Positions 43,615 to 52,647 of a stretch of 64,000 nt of DNA are shown piece by piece; position 1 is the stretch's first letter; the number at the start of each line of letters is the position of its first letter. The stretch covers positions 51,839 through 115,838 of the forward strand of contig CAYMKU010000006.1 of NCBI GenBank assembly GCA_964391015.1. The letters run 5' to 3'. The notes beneath the pieces are model-generated. The model made no database searches. It was given only the letters and a program-made list of their open reading frames with translations, and was not told the origin of the DNA. The stretch comes from XYD12-FULL-36-8 sp964391015. GTDB lineage: Bacteria > Bacteroidota > Ignavibacteria > Ignavibacteriales > Ignavibacteriaceae. The translations under genes were made by a program, and so were the position numbers.

Positions 43615-46020
43615 TTGAAAGTACTTCTAAGCTGGTTAAAAAAATACGTTGATCTTGAGGGAATTTCCTCCGAAGAAATTTCTGCTAAACTTACTATGGC
43701 TGGACTTGAGGTCGAAGATGTTTATTCTGAGTTGGAAGTGTACAAAGGATTCAAAGTCGGATTAGTAAAATCGAAACAAAAACACCCAAATGCTGATAAA
43801 CTATCTTTGTGCACTGTGTTTGATGGTACAAACGAACTTCAAGTAATTTGTGGTGCTCCCAATGTTGCTGAAAATCAGAAAGTAGTTTTTGCCCCAATAG
43901 GAACAGTCATTCCTAAGGGGCAATTTAAAATTGAAAAAGCAAAAATTCGTGGTATTGAATCATTTGGTATGATATGTTCCGAAGCCGAACTTGAAATTAG
44001 CGAGAGCCATGAAGGAATTATGGTTTTGTCTGATGATGCAGAAGCTGGCACTCCAATTACGGAAGCATTGAAATTAAATGATGTTGTTTTTGAAATTGGA
44101 ATTACCCCTAATCGTCCTGACGCACTTTCGCATATAGGAATTGCGCGAGAACTAGCCGCATTATATAAAAAGCGGTTAAATCTTCCTAAGATTGATTTGA
44201 AGGAATCGATGAACACTGTAAACGAGTTTGCATCAATTGAAATTGAAGACAAAGTAAATTGTCCGAGGTATTCTTCTTTAGTTGTTAGAAACATTGGGAT
44301 AAAAGAATCTCCAGAATGGTTGAAGGTTGATTTAACGAAAGTTGGATTGCGACCAATTAATAACGTAGTTGACATTACGAATTATGTAATGTATGAAACT
44401 GGTCAGCCACTTCATGCATTTGATCTTGACCTTCTTGCTAGGAATAAAATTATAGTTAAAAGTACAAAAGAGGAATCGACATTTACAACACTTGACTCAA
44501 AGCAAAGGATTTTACCTGCAGGAACATTGATGATTTGTGATGCTGAAAAACCTGTTGCTGTTGCTGGCGTAATGGGTGGAGAAAATTCTGAAGTTAGCTA
44601 TAAAACAAAAAATATTTTGATTGAAAGTGCTTACTTTAATTCATCATCAATTAGAAGGACCTCTCGATCTTTAGGTCTGTCAACTGATGCTTCATATCGT
44701 TTTGAGCGTGGCACTGATCCAAACAATACGTTGTTTGCTGCTCAAAGAGCTGCGCAACTAATTTCTGAGATTTGCAATAGTGAAATTGCAAAAGGGAATA
44801 TTGATGTTTATCCTACCAAAATATCTCCAAAAGAATTGATACTACGTTTTAGATATGTTGAAAGAATTCTTGGCTATAAAATTGAATCAGAAAAAATTAT
44901 TGAAATTATAGAAAGTTTAGGTTTTGGAATAAAAGTTCAAGGTAATGACGAACTAACTGTAATAATTCCAACCTTTAGACCTGATGTCGAGAGGGAAATA
45001 GATATTGTTGAAGAAATTGCAAGGATTAATGGATATGATAATATTCCTACTATTTCAAAAATATCTGTAACACTTCAAAAGAGAATTGATGAGTCTGAAT
45101 TTGCGGATCAGCTACGTAATACCGCTACATCACTCGGCTTTTTCGAAATGATAAATAACCCTCTGGTGAGCAAGAAGTTGTCATCTTACTTAAGTAATCC
45201 GATTCAAGTTCTTAATCCGCAAAATATTGATATGGAATATTTGAGGAATTCACTCCTTCCAGGGGCATTGGCTGTGGTTGCTAGGAATATAAACTCTGGC
45301 GTGAAGGATATTCAATTATTCGAAATCGGAAATATTTTTTATAAAAATAGCTCAAGCGACATTAATTCTTTTTCAGATTTTACTGAATCTCAGAAGATGG
45401 TATTTTTGATTACAGGAAAGGCAAATGAAAAAGAGTGGCATTCTGATGAGAGAAATTTTGATTTTTTCGACTTAAAAGGTGTGATTAATAGTCTTCTTAC
45501 CAAAAATTCGCTTGACTATTCATTAAATGATTCATATTATCACGGTGGGAATAATTTATTTGAATTCCTCCTAACTAAAAGTTTTAACAATAAGGTTTTA
45601 GGAGAAGGAGGTAAAGTAAAAAAAGAAGTTCTTTCAGAATTCGGAATTGATCAAGAAGTTTTTGCTTTTGAATTTGATGTTCAGGCATTGAGTAGAATAG
45701 AAAGAGTTGGCAAAAAATTTATTGAACCAGGAAAATTTCCAAGAGTCTTTAGAGACTTTGCGTTTATTTTCGATAGAACGGTCTTGACTGAGGAGATTAC
45801 TGCTCAAATTAAACGTGAAGGATCAAATTTGCTTAGAGAGGTTAAACTTTTTGATCTATATGAAGGAGAGTCAATAGGGAAAAGTAAGAAAAGTTTAGCA
45901 TTTTCTCTTGAATATGGTTCAGATGAAAGAACTTTGACAGAAATGGAAGTTGAAAAGGATTTTACAGCATTAATTAAATCAATCACAAAAAAATTTAATG
46001 CAACCTTAAGAGGAAAATAA
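43615..46020 (+). CDS. pheT: Phenylalanyl-tRNA synthetase beta subunit
   Basis: An 801-residue PheT of standard length. It has the N-terminal EMAP-like tRNA-binding domain (HPNADKLSLCTV near residue 58, ending near 150), the B3/B4 editing region (EIGITPNRPDALSHIGIARE near 160, given by its ends EIGITPNRPD and GIARE), the B5 domain near 400-475 and the FDX-ACB anticodon domain at the C-terminus (FPRVFRDFAFIFD near 703). The start is TTG at 43615 with GGAG eight bases upstream; no ATG is nearby. The stop abuts the GTG of the next gene with no gap. Confidence 0.97.
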   Translation: MKVLLSWLKKYVDLEGISSEEISAKLTMAGLEVEDVYSELEVYKGFKVGLVKSKQKHPNADKLSLCTVFDGTNELQVICGAPNVAENQKVVFAPIGTVIPKGQFKIEKAKIRGIESFGMICSEAELEISESHEGIMVLSDDAEAGTPITEALKLNDVVFEIGITPNRPDALSHIGIARELAALYKKRLNLPKIDLKESMNTVNEFASIEIEDKVNCPRYSSLVVRNIGIKESPEWLKVDLTKVGLRPINNVVDITNYVMYETGQPLHAFDLDLLARNKIIVKSTKEESTFTTLDSKQRILPAGTLMICDAEKPVAVAGVMGGENSEVSYKTKNILIESAYFNSSSIRRTSRSLGLSTDASYRFERGTDPNNTLFAAQRAAQLISEICNSEIAKGNIDVYPTKISPKELILRFRYVERILGYKIESEKIIEIIESLGFGIKVQGNDELTVIIPTFRPDVEREIDIVEEIARINGYDNIPTISKISVTLQKRIDESEFADQLRNTATSLGFFEMINNPLVSKKLSSYLSNPIQVLNPQNIDMEYLRNSLLPGALAVVARNINSGVKDIQLFEIGNIFYKNSSSDINSFSDFTESQKMVFLITGKANEKEWHSDERNFDFFDLKGVINSLLTKNSLDYSLNDSYYHGGNNLFEFLLTKSFNNKVLGEGGKVKKEVLSEFGIDQEVFAFEFDVQALSRIERVGKKFIEPGKFPRVFRDFAFIFDRTVLTEEITAQIKREGSNLLREVKLFDLYEGESIGKSKKSLAFSLEYGSDERTLTEMEVEKDFTALIKSITKKFNATLRGK

Positions 46021-46332
46021 GTGAACGAACTCTCGAAATATGAAAGTCTAATTAATGATCTTAGCCTCATAGAAACTCAGGCCGGAGTTCTGAAGAATAA
46101 AGCGAAGGACGTTGAATCTAGAAACGTTCAGATAGGCCGAACTATCGAGCAGCTTAAAACTGAGAATGTTGCTCTTAATCAGAAAGTTGTCAAGCTCGAA
46201 GGGGAAATTGATAGGTTGATAGGTAAAGCAGAATTGAATATTTTTAATTCACTAAATTCAAAGGAGAAAGAGGCATTAAAAACTAAAATTGAAAATTTAA
46301 TTAATAAAATTGATTATCACTTAAGTTCTTAA
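46021..46332 (+). CDS. Small coiled-coil protein, ZapB-like
   Basis: A 103-residue, almost entirely helical protein with heptads (IGRTIEQLKTENVALNQKVVKLEGEIDRL, seen here by ends IGRTIEQL and KLEGEIDRL, about residues 38-66). It starts with GTG at 46021 directly after the pheT stop; GAGGA in the pheT tail serves as ribosome site. It precedes zapA by 31 bp. The size, coiled-coil character and neighbour suggest a ZapB-like division factor that could bundle FtsZ rings through ZapA. Sequence similarity to ZapB itself cannot be shown by eye. Confidence 0.7.
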   Translation: MNELSKYESLINDLSLIETQAGVLKNKAKDVESRNVQIGRTIEQLKTENVALNQKVVKLEGEIDRLIGKAELNIFNSLNSKEKEALKTKIENLINKIDYHLSS

Positions 46333-46363
46333 AAAATATTGATCGTTTGATGGAAAAGGCATA

Positions 46364-46660
46364 ATGTCTGAAAAAAAGAAGCTGAAAATAAAAATATTTG
46401 ATAAAGAATATTCTTTGCTGGTTGAAAATGAAGAAATAGCAAAGGAACTTGCTGTTTATGTGAATAAAGTAATGGAAGAAACCAAAGATGAACTTCCCGA
46501 CCAGCCGCCGCAAACAATAGCTATAATAGCATGTTTGAATATTGCTTATGATTTATTTCTTGAAAAGAATAAAAATCGAGAATTCTTAATTCAAGCTTCC
46601 GATAAAATCAAAAAGCTAAAGCTTCTACTCAACGAACCTCAAATGTCTGAACCATCTTAA
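46364..46660 (+). CDS. zapA: Cell division protein ZapA
   Basis: A 98-residue protein with the ZapA pattern: KIKIFDKEYSLLVENEEIAKELAVYVN (ends KIKIFDKEYSL and AVYVN, about residues 6-34) followed by IAIIACLNIAYDLFLEK near 50-66 and a short C-terminal helix. ZapA binds and cross-links FtsZ protofilaments at the division site. The gene follows the coiled-coil gene and is followed directly by the 6S RNA, the same zapA-ssrS order seen in proteobacteria. Confidence 0.88.
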   Translation: MSEKKKLKIKIFDKEYSLLVENEEIAKELAVYVNKVMEETKDELPDQPPQTIAIIACLNIAYDLFLEKNKNREFLIQASDKIKKLKLLLNEPQMSEPS

Positions 46661-46670
46661 TTAAGTTAAA

Positions 46671-46870
46671 CTGCCGCCTGTCAGTTAGTACAAAAAGAAA
46701 AACTAACTTTCTATAATAGGGATTTTGACTTTCGGCGTCTATTGCAGGCCTTACCTTGAGTAATCAGGAATCCGATTTATTTTGGAACAGAGGAAGCAAA
46801 AACCGTTCGGGCGATTTCCCACACTGATTTATTTGGGTTTTTCCCATTAGTCAGTAGCTGACAGGCAGGC
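46671..46870 (+). ncRNA. ssrS: 6S RNA
   Basis: The 200-nt stretch between zapA and rny is closed by a long stem: GCCTGTCAGTTA (46676-46687) pairs with TAGCTGACAGGC (46855-46866; one G-U), and further CTGCC/GGCAGG-type pairing flanks it. The interior is a largely unpaired, imperfect rod with internal helices such as GGGTTTTTCCC, as expected for the open-promoter mimic that sequesters sigma-70 RNA polymerase. Length (about 200 nt) and position immediately after zapA match 6S RNA. No coding frame exists here. Strand is inferred from zapA orientation. Confidence 0.75.
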
Positions 46871-46897
46871 TTATTTTATTACCGTAATGGAGGAAAC

Positions 46898-48475
46898 ATG
46901 GATGTTGCAAACATTAGTCTTGTAGTGTTAATACCTGCGGTAATTTTTCTCATCGTTTTGTTTTTTTTCGCTGGATGGTTCATTAACTCTAAAGTTGGTA
47001 AAAAAAGTTTATTGGCTTCAGAGGAGAGAGCTAAACAAATAGTAAACGATGCTCAAAAGGAATCTCAAAACTTAAAGAGAGAAAAATTACTTGAAGTAAA
47101 AGATGAATGGTACAAAAAGAAACTTGAATTCGATAGTGAGGTTAACCAAAAGAAGCAAAAGTATTCAAATATTGAAAAACAACTTTCCGTCCGAGAAGAA
47201 AATATTGAGAAAAAATTTGATCTCGTGATCAAAAAAGAAAAAGAGAATAAACAGCTTGAAAGGGAGTTACAAAACCTAAAGAAAGATCTTGATTCAAAAT
47301 TTTTAGAAGTCCAAAAGCTCGAAGCTGAAGAAAACGAAAAGCTAGAAAAAATTTCAGGATTGTCAAAAGAAGAAGCAAAAAAAATGTTAATGGATAATCT
47401 TGTTGACAATGCCAAAGCAGAAAGTGCGAGACTAATTAAAGATTTGCACGATAAAGCGAAAGCTGATGCAAAAAAAGATGCTCAGAAAATAATTGTTCAA
47501 GCCATTCAAAGAAGTGCTGCAGACTATGCAGTTGAAACCACTGTTTCAGTTGTTCAAATCCAAAATGATGAAATGAAAGGTCGAATCATCGGTAAAGAAG
47601 GGAGAAACATTCGTTCCTTTGAAGCTGTAACCGGTGTTGATGTAATTGTTGATGATACACCAGAAGCTGTTATTCTTTCCTCATTTGACCAATTTAGACG
47701 AGAAGTTGCTCGGCTTTCCCTTGAAAGATTAATCGCAGATGGCAGAATCCATCCTGCAAGAATTGAAGAAGTTGTTGAAAAAGTTCGTCAAGAACTTGAG
47801 GAAGAAATGATTCGCGAAGGTGAAAACACTATCATGCAGCTTGGCATTCACAACATGCATGCTGAATTGGTTAAAAGTGTTGGCAGAATGAAATATCGTT
47901 CCAGCTTTGGACAGAATCTTTTACAGCATAGTATTGAAGTTTCGTATCTAACTGGAATAATGGCAGCTGAACTTGGATTGGATGTCAACTTAGCTAAACG
48001 AGCAGGCTTGCTTCATGATGTTGGAAAGACACTTGATAAAAGTATTGAAGGACCACATGCGTTACTTGGTTATGATATTACAAAAAAGTTTAAAGAGCAT
48101 CCTATAGTTGTTAATGCAGTTGGCTCTCACCATGAGGATATTGAAATGGAACATCCAATTGCTCCCTTGGTGCAAGCCGCCGATGCTATTAGCGGCGCAA
48201 GACCCGGTGCAAGGCGAGAACCTCTTGAAAGTTATGTTAAACGACTTGAAACTCTCGAAGCACTTGCTAAGTCCTTTGAAGGTGTTGCAAAAACCTATGC
48301 CATTCAAGCAGGAAGGGAAATTAGGGTTGTAGTTGAACATGATAAAGTTGACGATTCGCTTGCCGACAGACTTGCAAGCGAAATTGCAGCAAAGATTGAA
48401 AGTGAAATGGAATACCCTGGTCAAATTAAAGTTACTGTTATAAGAGAAGTTCGAAAAATTAGTTATGCTAAATGA
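46898..48475 (+). CDS. rny: Ribonuclease Y
   Basis: A 525-residue membrane-anchored endoribonuclease of normal length. An N-terminal helix (residues 7-29) is followed by a long charged coiled coil to about 190, a KH domain (GRIIGKEGRNIRSFE from residue 228), and an HD domain with LLHDVGKTLD near 372 and GSHHEDIEMEHP near 408. It initiates mRNA decay at the inner membrane. ATG at 46898 with a perfect GGAGG. Transcribed from the region holding the 6S RNA; ends at a clear terminator. Confidence 0.97.
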   Translation: MDVANISLVVLIPAVIFLIVLFFFAGWFINSKVGKKSLLASEERAKQIVNDAQKESQNLKREKLLEVKDEWYKKKLEFDSEVNQKKQKYSNIEKQLSVREENIEKKFDLVIKKEKENKQLERELQNLKKDLDSKFLEVQKLEAEENEKLEKISGLSKEEAKKMLMDNLVDNAKAESARLIKDLHDKAKADAKKDAQKIIVQAIQRSAADYAVETTVSVVQIQNDEMKGRIIGKEGRNIRSFEAVTGVDVIVDDTPEAVILSSFDQFRREVARLSLERLIADGRIHPARIEEVVEKVRQELEEEMIREGENTIMQLGIHNMHAELVKSVGRMKYRSSFGQNLLQHSIEVSYLTGIMAAELGLDVNLAKRAGLLHDVGKTLDKSIEGPHALLGYDITKKFKEHPIVVNAVGSHHEDIEMEHPIAPLVQAADAISGARPGARREPLESYVKRLETLEALAKSFEGVAKTYAIQAGREIRVVVEHDKVDDSLADRLASEIAAKIESEMEYPGQIKVTVIREVRKISYAK

Positions 48476-48509
48476 TCAAATAATTCGAACTATATATTGG
48501 AATATTATT

Positions 48510-48540
48510 ATGCCCATCATTTTGTATGGGCATTATTATT
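48510..48540 (+). terminator. Terminator of rny
   Basis: Perfect 8-bp stem ATGCCCAT/ATGGGCAT with an 8-base loop, followed by TATTATTTATT, 34 bp past the stop codon. Confidence 0.8.
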
Positions 48541-48606
48541 TATTACATTTTAGTTAGTGAATGCTGCTGCATAATTTTTTCTAAAGTTTTATGATCGGAC
48601 ATTTTT

Positions 48607-49212
48607 ATGAAAAAAATCAAGGTTGCTGTTACAGGAAATATCGGTTCTGGAAAGTCTACTTTCTGCAAATTTTTAGAAGAGATGAATTATGTGGTAATCA
48701 AAGCGGATGAAATTGCAAAGGACTTGTTAGCAAATGATGATGAAATTAAAAAGAGAATCATCAAGCATTTTGGGAAAGATGCTTTCACTAAAAATGGAAT
48801 TAATAAGAATTATTTAGCAAGCAAGATTTTTGACAACCAAAATAATCTGGATAAAATAAATTCGATAGTTCATCCCACAGTGATCAAGAAGGTTGAATTG
48901 CAGATGAATAGACAACTGCTGAAATCAAATATTGTGTTTCATGAAGCAGCATTGATTTATGAAGCTGGTATTGAGGAACTATTTGATTATGTTGTTTTGA
49001 TCTCTGCAGATTTTAATGTTAGGAAAACAAGAACATTAAGACAGCAAAAGTTTTCAGACGAGGATTTTAATAGGAGGGAATTAAATCAGATTCTGGATGA
49101 AGAGAAAAAAAAACAAGCAGACTTTGTGTTCTTAAACGATGGAAGTTTCGAAGATCTTAGAACCAAAGCTAAAATGCTGGTTAAAATCTTGGAAGCTATG
49201 GTACATGGTTAA
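48607..49212 (+). CDS. coaE: Dephospho-CoA kinase
   Basis: A 201-residue P-loop kinase performing the last step of coenzyme A synthesis (ATP-dependent 3'-phosphorylation of dephospho-CoA). Walker A is GNIGSGKST (residues 10-18), IKADEIAKDLL (about 33-43) is the substrate aspartate region, and HPTVIKKVE and HEAALIYEAGIEELFD (near 100-120) are family signatures. Length fits CoaE. Monocistronic, 66 bp after the rny terminator. Confidence 0.95.
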   Translation: MKKIKVAVTGNIGSGKSTFCKFLEEMNYVVIKADEIAKDLLANDDEIKKRIIKHFGKDAFTKNGINKNYLASKIFDNQNNLDKINSIVHPTVIKKVELQMNRQLLKSNIVFHEAALIYEAGIEELFDYVVLISADFNVRKTRTLRQQKFSDEDFNRRELNQILDEEKKKQADFVFLNDGSFEDLRTKAKMLVKILEAMVHG

Positions 49213-49340
49213 TTTTCATTTCTTGCGATAATATTTTTTCGAAAATATTTTGAACCTGTAATTAAAAAATTAAAAAACTTCGCTAATTTTACTTAATAAG
49301 AAATTAATCTTTTACTTCCACCTCCAAAAGGAATTCTAAA

Positions 49341-50243
49341 TTGTCACTTTTGAATACGCTTATCGTAAAAATCACGCAACTGCTTCCAAAATCTGTAGTG
49401 AGAGTTTTCGCCGGAAAATATATTGCCGGTGAAGAACTTCAAGATGCAATTGATTTAGTCAAGACATTGAATGCAAAAGGTATTTTAGCAACAGTGGATG
49501 TTCTTGGTGAATCAATAAAAAGTAAAGAAGAAGCAATTGAAGCAAAGAAGAAATGTTTTGAAGTGCTCGAGGCAATTGAAAAAAATAAGCTGATGGCAAA
49601 TTTATCCATTAAACCAACACAAATGGGTTTAGCTATTGATGAAGAGTTTGCATATCAGCAAATCTATGAGATCGTGCAAAAGGCAAAATCTTTCAACAAC
49701 TTCGTCCGAATTGACATGGAAGATTCGCCTTATACAGATTCAACAATACGGCTATATAAAAAGCTGCATGAGAATATTGGATATGTAGGAATTGTAGTTC
49801 AGGCTTATTTGAAGCGTACCATAAATGATGTTGAGCAACTGAATAAGCTGGGAACAAATTTTCGCCTTTGTAAAGGTATTTATGTTGAGCATGAATCTAT
49901 TGCATATAAAGAACGGCAGGCGGTTAGGGATAATTTTTTAAAGGTTTTGCAACATATATTTAAAAGCAACAATTATGTCGGAATTGCAACGCATGATGAT
50001 TATTTGGTAAATAATTCTTATAAAATGATTAAGGAGATGAATATTCCGAAAGATAGATTTGAATTTCAGATGCTTCTTGGTGTAAAGGAAGAGTTATGCT
50101 ATAAAATAAATTCAGATGGATATAAAGTACGTGTTTATGTTCCGTTTGGAAAAGACTGGTATCCATATTCAATTAGAAGACTAAAAGAAAATCCCCAAAT
50201 AGCTGGATATGTTTTTAAGAATATTTTTTCTTTCGGCAAATGA
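49341..50243 (+). CDS. Proline dehydrogenase (FAD-dependent)
   Basis: A 300-residue, monofunctional PRODH-type TIM barrel that oxidises proline to pyrroline-5-carboxylate and feeds electrons to quinone. LATVDVLGES near residue 48, NLSIKPTQMGL near 87, FVRIDMEDSPYTDSTI near 120, RLCKGIYVE near 175, ATHDDYL near 215, FEFQMLLGV near 235 and the C-terminal RVYVPFGKDWYPYSIRRL near 262 are all conserved. Start is TTG at 49341, preceded by AAAAGGAA. The last 4 bp overlap tsaD. No putA-like P5C dehydrogenase is adjacent. Confidence 0.93.
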   Translation: MSLLNTLIVKITQLLPKSVVRVFAGKYIAGEELQDAIDLVKTLNAKGILATVDVLGESIKSKEEAIEAKKKCFEVLEAIEKNKLMANLSIKPTQMGLAIDEEFAYQQIYEIVQKAKSFNNFVRIDMEDSPYTDSTIRLYKKLHENIGYVGIVVQAYLKRTINDVEQLNKLGTNFRLCKGIYVEHESIAYKERQAVRDNFLKVLQHIFKSNNYVGIATHDDYLVNNSYKMIKEMNIPKDRFEFQMLLGVKEELCYKINSDGYKVRVYVPFGKDWYPYSIRRLKENPQIAGYVFKNIFSFGK

Positions 50244-51253
50244 ATGTATTAGGAATCGAAAGCTCCTGTGATGAAACATCTGTTGCAATCATCTCAAATA
50301 ATAATCTCACTGCAAATTTAATTTCCTCTCAGGATTTCCATTCTAAGTTTGGAGGAGTTGTTCCCGAACTATCAAGCCGCGCCCATCTTCAGATTATTAT
50401 TCCACTTCTTAAGCAAGCATTGAAAAAATCTAATTTGGAATTAAATGATATTGATTTAATTTGTGCTACTGCTGGTCCTGGTTTAATAGGTGCTTTGTTA
50501 GTTGGTTTAACTTTTGCGAAAGGACTTTCTTACTCGCTCAATAAACCGTTTGTTGGTGTCAATCATATTGAAGGGCATATTTATTCGGGATTTTTAATGA
50601 ATGATAAACCGGAGTTTCCGTACTTGGTTTTGGTGGTTTCAGGTGGGCATACTTTGCTGTTGTTGGTTGAGAGTTTTACTAAAGTTCATAAATTAGGAAC
50701 AACGGTTGATGATGCAGCTGGAGAAGCGTTTGATAAAGTATCAAAAATGCTTGGCTTTGGTTATCCTGGCGGTCCACAGATTCAAAACTCAGCTATGAAA
50801 GGTAATCCAGAGAAAATAAACTTTCCTATTGCAGATTTAAAAGAACCTTACAATTTTTCATTCAGTGGATTAAAGACCGCAGTGTTAAGGTACATTCAGA
50901 CGAACTATGAAGATGCAAGCTCTATTTCATCGGAAGCAAAAAATGATATTGCTGCTTCATTTCAATTCGCAGTTGTTTCAGCGTTAACTAAAAAAGTAGA
51001 GAAAGCATTGAAACAATTCAATGTCAATTCGATTTCATTGGTTGGCGGTGTTGCTGCTAATAAAGAGTTGAGGAAATCATTTGAAAAGCTTTCATTAAAA
51101 TACCGAAAGAAATTAGTTATACCTGATTTAGAATTTTGCGGAGACAATGCAGCAATGATTGCGTTTCGTGGTATGAAATCTTTTGAAAATGGTTTAATTC
51201 ACGATCTGGATTTTAGTCCTTACCCAGGATTAACTCCGGATTACTTTTCATAA
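50240..51253 (+). CDS. tsaD: tRNA threonylcarbamoyladenosine synthase component TsaD
   Basis: A 337-residue Kae1/TsaD ATPase-fold protein that transfers threonylcarbamoyl to A37 of ANN-decoding tRNAs together with TsaB and TsaE. Motifs: LGIESSCDETSVAII at the N-terminus, PELSSRAH near residue 45, metal ligands in NHIEGHIYSG (H110 and H114), VSGGHT near 136, and GDDAAGEAFDK-type TVDDAAGEAFDKVSKMLG near 165. Overlaps the proline dehydrogenase stop by 4 bp (ATGA), so translation is coupled. Confidence 0.97.
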   Translation: MNVLGIESSCDETSVAIISNNNLTANLISSQDFHSKFGGVVPELSSRAHLQIIIPLLKQALKKSNLELNDIDLICATAGPGLIGALLVGLTFAKGLSYSLNKPFVGVNHIEGHIYSGFLMNDKPEFPYLVLVVSGGHTLLLLVESFTKVHKLGTTVDDAAGEAFDKVSKMLGFGYPGGPQIQNSAMKGNPEKINFPIADLKEPYNFSFSGLKTAVLRYIQTNYEDASSISSEAKNDIAASFQFAVVSALTKKVEKALKQFNVNSISLVGGVAANKELRKSFEKLSLKYRKKLVIPDLEFCGDNAAMIAFRGMKSFENGLIHDLDFSPYPGLTPDYFS

Positions 51254-51271
51254 AGTTTTATCTTTGAGAAC

Positions 51272-51616
51272 ATGGAAGAAAAGTTCAACGAAAATATTGA
51301 TAAACTTAAATCTCTAACTCAACAGCAGAAGAATGAACTATTGTCTGAAATCAGAAAGCAGGTAGAGATAATTGACAAGGAAATTGTTGCTCAGCTTAAA
51401 AAGAGATTTGAGCATTCAAAAGTAATTGGTAAGATCAAAGCGGAGTTAAATCTTCCTTATTATTCTACTGAGAGGGAGAAGGAAGTTTTTGATAATTTGT
51501 TCAAGAATTTAGATTTGCCCGCTACAAAAAAATCCCTAATTCGAATCTATGAAAGAATATTAGACGAATCACGCATTATTCAGCGTGAAGAAAGAAATAA
51601 GAATACCAAAAGCTGA
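51272..51616 (+). CDS. Chorismate mutase, AroQ class
   Basis: A 114-residue, all-helical protein. The active-site residues of the Escherichia coli AroQ domain are found at matching spacing: R28, R45 (+17), K56 (+28), R68 and E69 (+40, +41), and S100 and Q104 (within one residue of the expected +73 and +77). The phrase LPYYSTEREKEV is the usual P-V/Y-x-x-x-R-E loop, though the aspartate of that loop is replaced by serine. It would convert chorismate to prephenate for Phe/Tyr synthesis, as a free-standing mutase without a dehydratase or DAHP-synthase partner. It lies between tsaD (18 bp) and mltG (overlap), so position gives no functional hint. Confidence 0.8.
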   Translation: MEEKFNENIDKLKSLTQQQKNELLSEIRKQVEIIDKEIVAQLKKRFEHSKVIGKIKAELNLPYYSTEREKEVFDNLFKNLDLPATKKSLIRIYERILDESRIIQREERNKNTKS

Positions 51617-52647
51617 TGCAAAAAATTAGTTTCAAAAACCTCCTCTCGAAAAAGCAGTTTATTGTTGTACTTGTTTTTTTCTTTGCGGTGATATTTTTGC
51701 TTTATAATACTTTTTTTACTTCCAATTATTATCAAGGAAAATCACCAAAGCAATTCGAAATTAAACAAGGGGAAACATTAAATTCTATTATTGACAGCTT
51801 GTACACGCAAGGAGTAATACGAAGCAAAACCAATTTTAAGATAATTGCATTCATATATGGTGCTGAGAAAAAAATAAGAGCTGCAAGGTATTATATTCCC
51901 AATGGACTTAATTATCCTAAGCTAATGGAATTATTTTTATATGGCAGTGCAGATTTTCTAAGGAAAGTAAAAATTTATGAGGGTTCAACTGTAAGATCTG
52001 TTGCTGCCACTTTGAAATTAGATGCATTGATTGATTCATCTGAATTTGTTGAGACGGCAGTTAATAAATCATTTCTGGATTCCTTAAATATTCCCGCACA
52101 ATCAATTGAAGGGTATCTTCTTCCAGGTGAGTATTTTATTTATGAAAGAAGTAATCCGCGTGAAGTGATAAAGACAATCAACAATGAATTCAAAAAGTTT
52201 ATCAGCGATTCCATTAACCAAAACTTAATTAAGCAGAAAAATTCTCTGCATCAAATCTTAACGATGGCTTCTATTGTGGAAGGGGAGACTAACAAAGTTT
52301 CTGAAATGCCGACTATTGCCGGAGTATATTTTAATCGTCTTAAAATCGGTATGAAACTCCAAGCTGATCCTACTGTCCAGTATCTTCAGCCAAATGGATG
52401 GCATCGGCTTAATCATCAAGATCTTAAATTCGATAATCCATATAATACATATAAGCATTACGGACTTCCGCCGGGACCAATTAATAATCCTGGTAAAGAT
52501 GCAATACTCGCAGCAGTAAATCCGCAGGTTCATAAGTATTTATTTTTTGTTGCTGATGGGAACGGAGGACATAATTTTGCGAGCAATTATTCGCAGCACC
52601 TAAAGTACGTTAAAGAATATAGAAGATGGTTAGCATCCCAAAATTAA
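51616..52647 (+). CDS. mltG: Endolytic murein transglycosylase MltG
   Basis: A 343-residue YceG-like protein. One N-terminal membrane helix (about residues 16-36), a LysM-like subdomain (IKQGETLNSIIDSLYTQGVI near 52-71), and the catalytic domain with ASIVEGET (catalytic glutamate near 221) and YFNRLKIGMKLQADPTVQY near 242-260. It cleaves nascent glycan strands at the inner membrane and sets peptidoglycan chain length. The ATG overlaps the previous stop (TGATG). Confidence 0.95.
   Translation: MQKISFKNLLSKKQFIVVLVFFFAVIFLLYNTFFTSNYYQGKSPKQFEIKQGETLNSIIDSLYTQGVIRSKTNFKIIAFIYGAEKKIRAARYYIPNGLNYPKLMELFLYGSADFLRKVKIYEGSTVRSVAATLKLDALIDSSEFVETAVNKSFLDSLNIPAQSIEGYLLPGEYFIYERSNPREVIKTINNEFKKFISDSINQNLIKQKNSLHQILTMASIVEGETNKVSEMPTIAGVYFNRLKIGMKLQADPTVQYLQPNGWHRLNHQDLKFDNPYNTYKHYGLPPGPINNPGKDAILAAVNPQVHKYLFFVADGNGGHNFASNYSQHLKYVKEYRRWLASQN

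Noticed and set aside
43875..44375. 166-codon frame opposite pheT
   Set aside because: Antisense shadow of a highly conserved gene; no independent signals.
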